Shown one piece after another: positions 1 to 11,262 of a stretch of DNA of 64,000 nucleotides. Source of the DNA: Diplodia intermedia (lineage: Eukaryota; Ascomycota; Dothideomycetes; Botryosphaeriales; Botryosphaeriaceae); NCBI GenBank assembly GCA_021495925.1, contig JAKEKT010000126.1, forward strand, positions 1 through 64,000, in the 5' to 3' direction. Positions within the stretch are counted from its first letter, which is position 1. Each line of letters opens with the position of its first letter. The translations under genes and the position numbers were made by a program. The notes below the pieces were generated by a model. The model was not told the origin of the DNA. It saw only the letters and a list, made by a program, of their open reading frames with translations, and searched no databases.

Positions 1-3000
1 AGACGGTTGTTGTTGCTTCGCCGATGGTTTTTGTGGTGGTCGGGGGGGGGGGGGTCTCGGCCGATAGCTTGGCGGCGGGCTTTGCCTTTTTCTTTTTCTT
101 CTTCTTGGGCGTTCTCCACGCCGCGCGCTGCCCGCGCTACCGGATCCAGCGGGGGGGTGGGGGTCCACCTTCGTCTGGGTTAACACGCAGCTGCCTGCCC
201 GGTTGGGGGATGGGGGGTTGGTTCTCCGCTGCTGTAGAGGGATTCAACCTTGACTGTGTCGAGGTCTGTCTGGCTGGAACCTGTGGGCGCGGATCCGCGC
301 GGCTATAATCGTTCGAGTTCTCTGGTTAAGATACTCCGTCCCGAGAACATCTTCACCATGTATTGCCCCGGGCGCCAATGATCCTTGGTGCTTGATCCTC
401 TCTTTCGGATCCGGGGTGCCGTGATTCAAGTGGTGACGTCGTGCACCCCGGGACTCTCCGGGTTCGTACGTGCTCCGCCGAGAGATCCAAGCCTTGTCCT
501 CGATGCTCTTCCGCGCGGAGCCGCTCTTCCCCTGCTCCAAAGCATGCTCCGGGCGAGCATGAGGAGCGGTCGGGGAGGTGATGGCACAAGTCTGGCCGGG
601 TATCTTTGATGCAGTGGAGTCTGACGAATGATGATTCGCTGCTGGTGGGACAGACGTAAAGTGGATCTCAACACCACCTGGCGGGCGTCAATAGACTGGA
701 GGAAAGGGGGCATGTTATTATCGCCCAGTACGTGCTGTCCGCGCTCTACGGCGGTGAGTTAATGTCGTGACGGTAAGATAAAGGGTGCATACAAGAGTAA
801 TTGGTGTCTTGGCACTCAATGTATTCGGAATAGTCGTGCCCCTGGCTCCGGTGAGGTGGAGTGTTGTAGCTTGAACCTCGATGCTAGTGGCATAGTGGAT
901 TGTAGAGAAGTTGAGCATCCTTTTGTGTAATCAAACTAAATGCCCACCCTACATGTAAGTTTTTCGAGGGCAGCTGAAGTAAATATCCTGACGTATACGG
1001 GAATTTTGACCCTGTATCCATGCATCAAGACAGCTAGGATTCAACTGTCCACGTAAGGAGAGAGTTTGCGACCCGCTGTGGTGGCAGGGGTCATTTTCAT
1101 GATTCGCTCGATGGCGGGAAAGACTTCGATGGCGGATTCTGTGCGATGGAGCGCTGCGGCTGGGACGTGGATGGCAGTGGCGGGGACAGCTGAAAAGATA
1201 AGATTCGAAGATGATAGTCGATGACGGCCGCTCCTCCTCAATCCTGGGATGGCGAAAGGAGCGGACACTCACCGGGGCGTCTGAAGCCTCGGCTATGGTG
1301 CTGTTGGATAAGAATGGCAAGAGCAGTTGGCTGCCCCATCGAGAAAGGAAGTCACGCCCTCTCCAAAGCGCACCGACACATAATTACGCAGTATCACAAT
1401 GTTTTTCAATACAAAGAAAAATAAAAAGAAGATGATTATAGTGAGAGAGTACTGGGTACCTTGAAGACGTTAGTACTGGTAAGGTATCCACATGCTAGCC
1501 CGCTATCATTACGGGCGGGACACTAGGAGACGACATGTGGTTGCCCACGTCAGATAGGGACTATCGACTCATTTATCTGTTGTCCCACCAAGTTACGATC
1601 TTCTAGCTCCAACAATCATAAATGACCGAATAGCCTTCGCATCGTGCGGCAAGAATCGCGAGGATAGGAAGATTAGGTTAGCGTCTGCACCAACGACTTA
1701 TAGTGTTGCTTGATCTAGTCAAACGATTGCGCCGCAGCCTCCATGTGGCCTGTCGCACGATCTGAAGTCCAAATATAGTAGTGGCCAAGCCTCCCAGGGG
1801 CGCCGACATGACGTCTAGTGCGATTGTTACTTTGACTTTAGGGCGTGCGAGTTCTCGCAACGAGGGTCAAAAGTAAAGCGAGGAGGCGCGTGAATCGCGC
1901 ACGCGCAAGCATCCGCAAGCATCGGCGGGGTCGGATGTCAAGACAAGATAAGGAGAAGGGGATAAGGGAAGGGTGCAGAGCGCAAGCGTGGGCCAAGGGT
2001 CCGGGGCCCCGTCGTCCACGCACGGTGGTAGCGCGGCTTCTAGAAAGGACATGTCCCAAGCCCGTGGTTGTAGATCCGAATGAAGCGGCGGTCCGAATCG
2101 AACGAAACACGTCGTTTCGAAGGGTATTGGAGGGGAGCGGGATGGAGCACGATGACGCCGCCCCGGCAGTGGCGCCAAGAGCGCGGGCGGACGCTGCAAT
2201 GGCATGTCTGCAATTGATGAGGATTACGAGACGCGGTGCTTGCGTGTGTCCGGCCCTGGATCCACGACTGCTCTATGCGGGGGCACTTGGCCGACTCGTC
2301 GCGGCTTGGCGCAGCGTCGGTTGCCAATAAGGGCGCGCGCGCGGAGGCTGCGAGTAAGGCGCTAAGCGTTTGCTGCCGGCCCGGTGGTACGGACGGACAA
2401 ACCAAGTTTTATGGTTAAGGGAACAAGGCAGCGGCGCGGTCTTGGCCTAGTCAGCAGCACGAGACGGGCACAGGCCGGGCACAAGAAGTGGCGGGCTGCC
2501 GTTCTGGGACGGCAGTGCAGGCATCGCTGGGCGGGCGCGGGCTCGGCAAGAGGCTTGTCGGCTCCAGGAGCGGTTGAGACAAGCGTTGCGAAAGAGCTTG
2601 CGAGGCCTCCTCCGCCGCGCGCCCAAACAGCGCACAGCTCCGGCAGCGTGGCGGCGCGCTGGGCAGATCCTCCCAATAAGAGCAATACGACTGGCTCGGG
2701 GCTCGGCGCCATGGACAATCACGCGAGCCCGCCGACGTGCGCGCGACTGCCAAGCGGCGTCACTCCAGAGCCCATGTGCTTGGCCTTACCTTAATTCTCG
2801 GCCAACCTGCTCGGCGCCACGGGCGCGCTCTGGAACGGGAACTTGCCGGCCGCCGCACGAGTGCAGCGCGCGCGCGCAGTACGAGGCACACGACGAGCGG
2901 GCGCGGGCGCGGGCGCGGGCGCGGTGCGGGCGCTCTGGGCTGGGCTGGGCAGCGGCGCCGGGCTTGGGACTGCAGGCGTGTGCCGTGCTGCCGGACGCAT

Positions 3001-4012
3001 CTTAGGGTTGCGGTTAAGCATAAAAAGTCCCAGAGCTTTATCTTACGCCACCGGGCTGAGGAGCGCTCGTATGACACGCCGCACAGCCCTCGCACAACGT
3101 CGCTGGCGCCCCTTTCGGCCAACCGCGCCCTTGCGTGGCCAGCGATGGCTTGCCGAGCCCACTCGATGTGGAGACCGGTACTCCAGACGCTGGCGCTCTC
3201 CGGCGCGCTTACGTGGCCCTCTGCCAGGAGGCCGCCGGACCCGCCCTCAGATCGGAGCTTGGCTGGCAAGAAGCGAGATGCCAGCTCGTGTCGCCGCGCC
3301 GCGCGCTGCAGCTGGCTGCCCGCCGGCCCCAGGCTGACGGCGTCGGGCAAAAGCTGCTCGACTAAGCTTAAACACGTTGCGGTGGAGCCGGCGGGAGGCT
3401 AGCCGCGCAGCTGCGCGAGACGCGACGCTCTTGGCCGCGCCCGGCATTTGCAGGGCCCCGCCGGTCGCGGTGCTAACGTGAAAATTAAAGTTAGTTATTG
3501 CGGATAACCTTCGTTGCTTAATCTGAGTCCGCCGCCCGCCGCCGGGTGCGCCGTGCGATGCGACGCGGCCTCCCCATGGACGGCAGCAGCAGCGTCAGCT
3601 CGGGTGCCCGCTGCTGTCTCCCACAGCTGCCCGCCAGCCCGCCAGCCGCACGCAGGCGCGACGCGAGGGAAACGCCGCGAAGCTAAAATAAAGCTGATCC
3701 ACACGCCGCGCCCTCGCTATCATCAATGCGCCACTTCAAGCAAGCCAAGGCCGATCCATTCCCACGATCCCACGCCCACGCGCCTAAGAAAAGGCACATT
3801 CCTCCCCATGCACCACCGTGCCTTCCGTCAATCAGCTTTTATCCGCGCCGCGCCCCCATCACCGCCTCTCGCTCCTCGTCTTGGCCGCGCCCTTGGCTCC
3901 CGACTCACGGCGCCCAGCACTCCCGCGCCCATGTGGCCGGCTTGACTGCAACAAAACCGCTCCGCCGCCCTCGCCCCGCCTGCACCGCGACCACTCCTCC
4001 CGGTAAGTCGCA
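1..4012. other. Gene-free upstream region
   Basis: No supported gene. From about 1860 onward the DNA is very GC-rich, so many long open frames appear on both strands, but they are rich in Arg/Ala/Pro and resemble no protein family. Around 1440-1615 there are small inverted repeats (for example CCCG..CGGG near 1500) and a less GC-rich patch that might be an old transposon scrap. I take most of this stretch as the upstream region of the WOPR gene, whose leader seems to begin near 4000. At the extreme left a Lys/Pro-rich open frame on the minus strand could be the end of an off-window gene. Confidence 0.5.
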
Positions 4013-4210
4013 GCGCTGTTTCGTTGCTTCCGCTGCCTCCCGCGCGACGCGCTCTTGGCCCCAGCCCAGCCCCAGCCCAGCCCCAAGGCCACCGTATCCG
4101 CACGGCCCAGAGCGCTTATTGTTGGCCCTAATTATGGTTGTCCGAAGCCAACTTAAATCCATTCTAGCTCGCTTCCGCTGCGCCTTGGCTAACGCCCGGT
4201 GTTTCTACAG
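4013..4210 (+). other. Predicted 5'-UTR intron of the WOPR gene
   Basis: A perfect GTAAGT donor lies at 4013. A GCTAAC branch-type motif near 4188 and a pyrimidine-rich TTTCTACAG acceptor ending at 4210 follow at normal spacing. The remaining leader, 4211-4303, contains no ATG, so translation would start directly at the WOPR start codon. This is inferred from splice signals only; cDNA would decide it. Confidence 0.5.
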
Positions 4211-4303
4211 CTGGCGCAACCCAAACTTTATATCCTTTGTATCCCGGCCGCCCTCTGACCCGACTCTCCCTCCCCTCTCCCTCCTGGCCGTCGCCCCACA
4301 CAC

Positions 4304-5760
4304 ATGTCCGCCATGGAGACGTATCACGGCCACGTGCGCACCCCCAACGATGCCATCATCCTCTTCGAGGCCTGTCGCACCGGCCTGCTGCCGCGCGTGC
4401 AGCGCCGCCTGTCCGAGAAGGAGCGCCAGCAGATCAAGTCCGGCTCGGTCTTCGTCTGGGACGAGAGGGAAGCCGGCATGCGCAGGTGGACCGACGGCAA
4501 GTCGTGGAGCGCAAGCAGAGTCTCGGGCAGCTTCCTCACCTACCGCGAAATGGAGGGCAAGCGCGGAGGAAACGGCTTCCCCGCGAAGAAGTCCAGCAGC
4601 AAGTCCGACAACGGCTCCAAGGACGGCTCCGACGAGGACGGCCCCGACGGCTACCGCTACAAGCCCGATGGCCTGATGAAGCAGTCGTTCAGCATCACCA
4701 CCTCCCAGGGCCAGCACCTCCACCTGATCAGCTACTACGCGCGCTCGAGTCCCACCGCCAACGTGCTGATGCAGCCTTCGCAAGATCCGAGTGAGTAACC
4801 AGCAGTCGCTGATGGCCGAGCCGAGTTTAACAATGCCCAGGTCTTCGTCACATCCGTCCGCAGAAGGGCATGTACCCCGAGTCGTCTGTCAATGAGCAGT
4901 CAAGTGTTCCCGCCGTGACAAGAGGGCCGATGCCTGGCTCGCCGTACACCACCGCACCACACGTCGGCTCGCCGTACACAAGAGCGGGCGCGCCTCTGCC
5001 GCCCTACACCATCCAACTACAGCCTGGCACCTGGCCGCCCACTCCTCAAGGAACCCCGCCCTACTCGCCTTACGGCTACCCTGCGCCGGGTGGCTACATT
5101 GCGCACTCTCCTCATCCGTACCACCACTATCCGGCACACCCAGCTTACCCCGCCGGAACCGTGTTCGACAGGCCCCCTCCAGGACTGCCCCCGCCACCTC
5201 CGATTGCGAACGGCCATCACTACACCCATCACCAGCTTGCTCCGGCCGCTCACCACCCTCCCAATGTTTCTCCGCGCGTGCAGCAAGCCGCTCACACCGG
5301 GCCTCCTTCGGCAGCTCCTGGACTCCCCCCTCATCCGTATGCGCACGTCGAGCCCCCGCAGCACAGGCCGTCTCTGCCCGCACCCTCGACTTCTGGCCCC
5401 GAACTTCCGCCTGTCAATTCGGCTACTCCGGTCACGAACGGCATGACGGTCACTCCGCAACCACCGGCGGCCAATGTACAGGTGGACCCCCCGCGTCCCA
5501 CTTCGACGGAGGCGCAGTCGCAATCTGCGCCTGAGACGAATGGCAGCGCAGCTCCTCAAGCCAAGACTTTCCCAAGCATCCACGCGCTTGTAAATGGAAC
5601 GTCTGATGCAACAGAGAACAAGAGTGACGCAAGCGCAACCAGCCGCCACGGAAGTCGCAGCCCCAACAGTGCACTGCAACACGTCAAAGAACGGAACTCC
5701 GGATACGGCGAGGACTCGAAAGCACTAAGGAGTCTCGACAAGGCTTTCATGGTCAGATGA
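4304..5760 (+). CDS. WOPR-domain transcription regulator (Gti1/Pac2 family)
   Basis: Two exons, 4304-4790 and 4841-5760, with a 50-nt intron (GTGAGT..CCCAG), give 468 residues. The first WOPR half (about residues 5-88) contains the family core, including RRWTDGKSWSASRV at 61-73 and FLTYRE at 77-82. The second half (about 118-170) contains FSITTSQGQHLHLISYY, and the intron falls inside it. The remainder is a long Pro/His/Ser/Thr-rich tail typical of the family. WOPR proteins bind DNA and control morphogenesis, conidiation or pathogenicity in fungi. The METYHGHVRTP opening and LPRVQRRLSEKER segment fit the Pac2/Gti1 branch better than the Wor1/Ryp1/Sge1 branch; that subfamily call is from memory. 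The ATG at 4313 (MET..) is an equally plausible start with good context. Upstream lie over 4 kb without a gene. Confidence 0.93.
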
Positions 5761-7120
5761 GCCTGAAGAATATAGTGTCTCCATTGCGTTTCACGATGCA
5801 GCACTTTCAGATCCAGATCTCGGTTCTTCACACAACCCTGCATGATCGACTGGATCAGTAATGCGGACCTTTGCATTCCTTTTACTCGCAAGTCAAAAAA
5901 TCTCTTTCACAAACGGTGGAGTTTCGGGCGTCAGCAAGCGGAATCCGAATCAGGAACGGCGTTGTTTTGCTTTTAGTGTTGATGCCTTTCATTTGCCTTT
6001 TTCCCTTTTACTTTCGTTATCTGCATGTCTCAGGGACAACGGTTGCATTCGGTGCGGCGTTCAGGAACATTTCGTTTGCCGATTTTCGTTTTTCCTGCAC
6101 GGAAGCGGCGTGGTATGGGATTTACATGGGGACTAAAGTGTCTCTTTCGCACGAGAACGAGTGGCTCATAGTCGGTTCGATGCGCACAATTTTGCTGGGC
6201 CATCGCGAGGCATATGCCGTTATGGCTGTTACTTATTTAACTAGGTACTCCGTGGGCCGGAACATGGCTGTCCATCCTCTCTGTTCATCGAGGAAATTGG
6301 ACGTATAGCATAGTAGACAGCCAAATGAAGAAAAAAAAAGAAATAAGAAATCAGAGGAATGTGCCTACTGTGTACGCTTTGTGACCACCACTATGACGTT
6401 TTGCTGACGGGTAAAATTGGGCCTAGACAATCACTGTTGCCTGCTGCTGCCTCAGATCTTCTGTCTCTCTTCTCCCTCCAAGTACCACCAAGCGAGTATC
6501 TTTGTGCGGCGCGAAAACGGTTGCCTTAGATCAGGCATTCGATTAGGCGGCGTTCGCTCCGAGTCATTCGCCATCATCGCCACCCCCAGACGAAAAGTCC
6601 GGGGTATCCGGCCGGGTTCATCCATTCCGGCGTGCAGGTCGAAGCGGGTCATGACGTCGCATCTATCCGCCCTGGGGGGCCCGATTTCACGAAGAAGGTT
6701 TTTTTCGGGAAAAGGAAAAAAAATAATCGTCACGACGGTCCCCGCATGAAACATGCTTCATCATTCGGGAAAGGAAGGGGAAGGACGATAAGATCGGCAG
6801 CTATGATATTGATGGTGAAGATTATGACGGGCCGCCTACATACTAGTCTATTGCCTACATACTACTTCGTACACGGATTGGGGGGGAGATCGTCAGGGCT
6901 GGCTGGGGGGAAATCGGGAAAGCGTCTTTCTAACTATCTATCTACCTTCTCGCTCTTCCTTGCGTAATACGGCGTGCAGTCATCTACGCGTTCAAGCACA
7001 CCCACACCCACACACATCCCTCCTTCCTTTCCTGAAATAGAGCAAAAGAAAAAAAATATATATATGGCAAAATCATGTCGTTACGCAGAACATGGTGAAG
7101 CGAGGCTGGACCGGGCCCAT
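5761..7120. other. Intergenic region between the WOPR and cytochrome b5 genes
   Basis: No gene supported. The two genes converge here, so the stretch holds both 3' UTRs. A 145-residue open frame at 5871-6308 looks like a chance frame in the WOPR 3' UTR: it has no family resemblance and no splice signals. A purine-rich AT tract lies near 7043-7070. Confidence 0.5.
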
Positions 7121-7805
7121 CTACAGCTTCGCCTCCTCCTTGACCTCGCCCACCTTCAGCTTGGGTGCGTACTTCTTCAGCACGCCCTCGTTGTGGTACT
7201 GTGGCAGAACAGAGTCGAGTCAGCCTAACGGTCTTTTTCGGGCCCGTCTTTATTCTCCGGTCTTTTCGCATTTTCCCCACCCCACACACCGCGCCGCCGC
7301 CGCCCCCAAAAATAGCATCGCTCGTATATCGGAACACCGCCAGCCAGCCCCCATCCCCATCTCTCTTCTTCTTCTTCTTCTCTCTCTCCCTCGGCCGACC
7401 TTTCGGTCCCCGTCCAGCCAGCCGCATGTGCATACATGCATGCATGCACTTTCAGGGGGCCTCGTCGGGCAAGAGGAGAAAGAGAGAGAGAGCAGAGAGA
7501 CCGGGGGGAAAGGGCTAGCGGGTGAGGAGGGGGCAACGAAAGACGGGGACGGCGGGGGGGCCAACAACTCCTCCTCCTCCACCACCTCCTCCTCCTACTC
7601 GAGAGGGAGGGGACCACAAAAGACTCACCTTCCAGAACTGCTTGCTGGCATCCTTGCCGCCGACGCGCTTGAGGATCTTGGCGCCGCCCGGGTGCTCGTC
7701 GACGAACGAGGCCAGGCTGTAGACGCCGCCGTCGATGATGATGTACAGCCCGTTCTCGACCGTGTTGTGCGACGCGACGTCCTTGGGGGTGAAGGTGTCG
7801 GACAT
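7121..7805 (-). CDS. Small soluble cytochrome b5-like heme protein
   Basis: Exon 1 is 7629-7805 and exon 2 is 7121-7198, separated by a 430-nt intron (GTGAGT..CACAG). The product is 84 residues, essentially one cytochrome b5 heme-binding domain. The first heme ligand is His38 in the DEHPGG motif; the second should be His61 in YHNEGVL, the first residues coded by exon 2. The C-terminus is KVGEVKEEAKL with no membrane anchor and no other domain, so I expect a soluble electron carrier, unlike the anchored ER cytochrome b5. The intron is long for this window and carries CT/GA microsatellites. If it is not removed, the frame runs on through a poly-Gly stretch to a stop (97 residues) without the second heme ligand. 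Confidence 0.88.
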
Positions 7806-10710
7806 TGTTGCTATTGGGTGGTTCGTCGTCGTTGTTGTTGTTGGGGATGTACGGACGGAGTTTGGTGTTGCGTTGCGTTGCGTTGCGTGATAGGGGGCGG
7901 CGGCGGCGGCGGCGTGCGGCGAACCCGAGTGTTGGTTTTGGACTGGATCGTGATGGAGCGCGCGCGCAGGGAAGGACGAGGGGGGTAGAGAGAGAGAGGA
8001 CGGGGGGGGAAGTCGGTGGAGCGGTGAGCCTGGTTCTCGCCGGTGGTCGAGTTAGAGGTGGTTCGCCTGCCTCGGCAGCTTGGCTCTTTTCCCTCTTCGT
8101 CGCCAGACCTGCCCACCTCTACCCGCTTTCGCTAGGTCGCGTTATCTGGGGTGGAGTGAGATGAGCCGAGGTTGCGGGGAACGCGCCGGGCGGATTACGG
8201 CAGCGGAGATCTGGCCGCTGTGATTGGCTGGAGCGCGGGCAGAGGGTGCCGCGGCTCGGACCTCTCGACGACGATATCGCGATTGAAGGCGATGTTCGCT
8301 GCAGAGGGCGTGGAGGAGGTAGTTGCTTCCGGCATCTACGGACTGCATGGTTGCGGTTGCGGCTGCTGGAGAGCGGTTTCTGGTTGCCGGGAATTCCTTC
8401 CCGTCGCTGCTTGGCTGGAAGGGGAAGCCGTCGGCCGTTGCGATCCCGTCGCCCGCGAGCGAGAAACGAGCAACAAGCATCTCTCACGCTCCAAGCTCAC
8501 CCACCGACCACCCTCTCGCCCCGCCCGCAGCCAACTGCCGACAAGGCTGACGAACATGGCTGGTGCGTCCGGCACTTCCATCACCTAAGCGAGGCCCAAC
8601 TCCTGCGACCGCCCAGTGGGGAATCGGCTGACGTACCCAGCACACGACGCATCCCGAGTCCACGTAAGACCCGACGACCGTTGAAGAAGGAGATACAAAG
8701 AAGGGGACCGCGCACGGATCCGCGGCGCCTATAGGCAACTGCTAACTAGTCAGTCCCGGCGTTTGCGTGTGATCTCCGCCCTGCATCTCAACGGGCAGCT
8801 TCCTGACTCCGAGCTCCGCTGATATCCGATCTCTGCTGTGTCTGGCCGGGCCACCCGCGTTTCAGGATCCCCGGTGTTGCGGTCACTGGCGGATTTATCC
8901 AGTCCGTTGGCCGGTCGAGATGCGGTTCGCGGATCATCAATCGTAACACCAGCGATGCTGGGATCGGCCGCCGGGTGCGCCGGGCAGCAGACGAGTACGC
9001 AAACGGGGGTGCAAGCTGCGTTTGATCGCCGCAGGTACCTAGGCTTGGCCGTGTTTTAATTTTCTGGCCGGGCAACTCTTGTCGAGAACTGCTACGCCTC
9101 GTGCATGATCGTCCTCCAACCGTGCTCCTCCTCTTCCCCGGGACCAGCTTGCGGCTCTGCTCGCACTACTCGCATTGAGTGCACAAGTTGTGCAAGTCCC
9201 CCGGCCGGCGCGTTCCATGTCGATCTGGAAGCGGTCATTGTCCGTTGCGCATGTGTCTGGGTGAGTATATCCGAAGCCCAAGCCCTGCCACTTCTCACGA
9301 CCCAATCCCTCAGACGCCGAGCCGTATCAGATACGCGCTCATGGCACTTGCGCTGTGGGCTCTGGCCGAGACGTAGCCGCCCGCACGTGCAGCGTGCCAT
9401 GTTCCCGATATTCATTGACCCGAGCTGGAGCACCCTGCGGCTTCACCTTTCAAGCGGCTGACCCTTGATACCGAGATTTGCTTGCCACCACTGGTGAAGC
9501 TGCTGAAGCCTGAGCTGTCCAGTAGGCTGAAAAGCCGAAAAGGGTTAAGCTTGAGCTACTTATAGCTCAACCCCGGAGCATCGCCGGGCGTTGCCTCCGG
9601 TCCGCTCTGACAACGACGAGCATGCAGCTCACTGAACTCCGCAAGCATGCAGTCCAACTGCTCAGTGGCCTCGTCGGCATCGCTCTGTGAGATTTCCGTC
9701 ATGTCAGCCACTTGCTGCTTGTCCGCAATCAGTCCTGACTGGCACGAGCTCAGGTGACGGCATCTACACGTCTCACGGGCGGGGGGGTCGTCGCTTTACA
9801 TCTCGATGGCCTCCTCACCCGACCCATATGTAGGCCCTTGGCATCGTGTGCCAAGCGCAGAACCTGGTGCAGATGTGCCGACCCAAGAAAAGAAAAATAC
9901 GAAGTAAAAGGCGCATCGGGTGCCGTTGAAAAAACGGGCAAAAAAAAAAAAAGGGGGGGGCAATTGAAGTTGAATCACACGAGTACCCACAGCCACTTGA
10001 TACGAACGTGACCCTCGGAATAGAACAGGAACCGCAGTATGACGCTAATCTGGGATTGAACCCGTGAACTGTTCACATTACAGATCAGGTTGTCCAACGG
10101 ATCACGAACCTGCAGGTTTCGTGCTCCAAGGTTCTGATGGCGATGTGTAGAGCCGGAGCCTACCTGTCGCACTAACCTTCCGTGATTGATGGAGGGTTTT
10201 GCTTTCGCGGTCCAGACGTTGGATGCTGGCTCTGGACTTGGGCGGCGGGGTGTCGAGGCGGCGCAGATGGGGCGTTCTCAGATGGAGAGCCCAAGTTGGT
10301 TTCCTTCCGTGGCCAGCCCATTCACATACAGACAGGGACTTCATGGATTTACTTCTCACGTTCCATCAAGATGGCGGAACCCGATATCCGCCGGCTTGTC
10401 TCCCGTCTGAATCTGGACCACTGTCCGTGATGTCCAGTGTCTCTCCAAGCGTGCTAGACTCACTCCAACTTTCACATTTACAACGGTCTTGATCAGTCCT
10501 GTTCGCAAATGATTCTTGCGTATCTAAGATTTAAGACTTCGTCACTGTCCAATATCATCTTTCCGCTATTCATCATGTCAGGTACGAGGCGAGTAATCTA
10601 AACCCGCGGACGACGGCATTGACAAAGTTCACGATATCTGACCATGTACACTGTTTGACGCACATGCTAGGCGCGCTGCACGTTAACGTTATTTTCTCGC
10701 CGACGTCTTC
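7806..10710. other. Long gene-free region upstream of the cytochrome b5 gene
   Basis: No gene that I can support over about 2.9 kb. The first few hundred bases should hold the cytochrome b5 promoter and contain simple GTT/GGC repeats (7830-7915). Near 8550-8640 there is an ATG followed by well-formed splice signals, which may be a small spliced gene but leads to no recognisable protein. An A13/G8 homopolymer junction lies near 9940-9960. A tRNA T-arm-like string occurs near 10055 on the minus strand but does not fold as a tRNA. Confidence 0.4.
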
Positions 10711-10879
10711 TGTTGTGGTCCGTACGTACCACTAGCTCACTCATTTCGGCGAAACTCGTTTTCTTCGCCGCCTGCTCTCTATAAGAGCAGGCCCGCTCCT
10801 TCACCTTTCTTTCTTCCTTATCAAAGACTTATCGTATATAGAACGTAGCTGAATGTCAATTCACTACCGTTTCGTAACA
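10711..10879 (+). repeat. Candidate solo LTR (Copia-like), weak
   Basis: The segment begins TGTTGTGG and ends CGTAACA, so it has TG..CA ends with short inverted TGTT/AACA termini. Inside is CTCTATAAGAGCAGG, a TATA-like promoter element, followed by a pyrimidine-rich stretch and CTTATCGTATATAG. The flanks TCTTC (left) and TTTTC (right) match in four of five positions, so a target-site duplication is only approximate. There is no internal retrotransposon coding sequence nearby. Confidence 0.3.
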
Positions 10880-11262
10880 TTTTCCTTCCCCAGTCTCCCT
10901 TTCTACCTCCCTACTAATCGCGCATCTTACTTGAGCAAACAAGTCAAGAAAGGCCGCAGAGGATAGCAACGAATGCAAAGTGTTTGGCAAACTAGTTCTC
11001 GTAGAGAAAAATCCGATCGTGGTGATCTAATGCTATCTTCCAATTTGAGTACCCAGTAAACGCCCTCAATCAAACCTGAGCCGCATCCGCTGCTATCTTA
11101 GCTTCAGCAAACTGGCTCTATAGCTCTGCAAATGCAACCTCCTCCCCATTCTCCCATTTCCGATATGGTCCAGTGTCTGCGGGTGCTGGATACAAGCCGA
11201 GACCGCCGCGAGGTTCGCTGGGGGCAACACCTCGTGTTTCCTCGCCTACAAGGAATCCCCGA
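10880..11262. other. Spacer downstream of the 337-residue gene
   Basis: I see no gene or clear element here. It should contain the 3' UTR of the minus-strand gene that ends at 11263. Confidence 0.4.

Noticed and set aside
1301..1614. Segment with TGTTGG..CCAACA ends, like a Copia LTR
   Set aside because: No matching target duplication (flanks differ) and no promoter-like interior; chance ends are likely.
2737..4676. Long Arg/Pro/Ala-rich frames (221 and 316 residues) upstream of and overlapping the WOPR gene
   Set aside because: Composition follows GC-rich DNA, frames exist on both strands, and the real WOPR frame overlaps the longest one.
5871..6308. 145-residue plus-strand open frame with a hydrophobic stretch
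   Set aside because: Directly after the WOPR stop codon; looks like a chance frame in the 3' UTR.
7366..7620. Simple repeats in the cytochrome b5 intron as a CRISPR-like array
   Set aside because: They are CT/GA and GGA microsatellites without repeat-spacer structure, in a eukaryotic genome.
10040..10125. tRNA-like sequence on the minus strand (T-loop GGTTCAATCCC with a D-loop-like GTTGGACAACC)
   Set aside because: The T stem has two mismatches and no acceptor stem pairs with the expected 3' end, so it does not fold as a tRNA.
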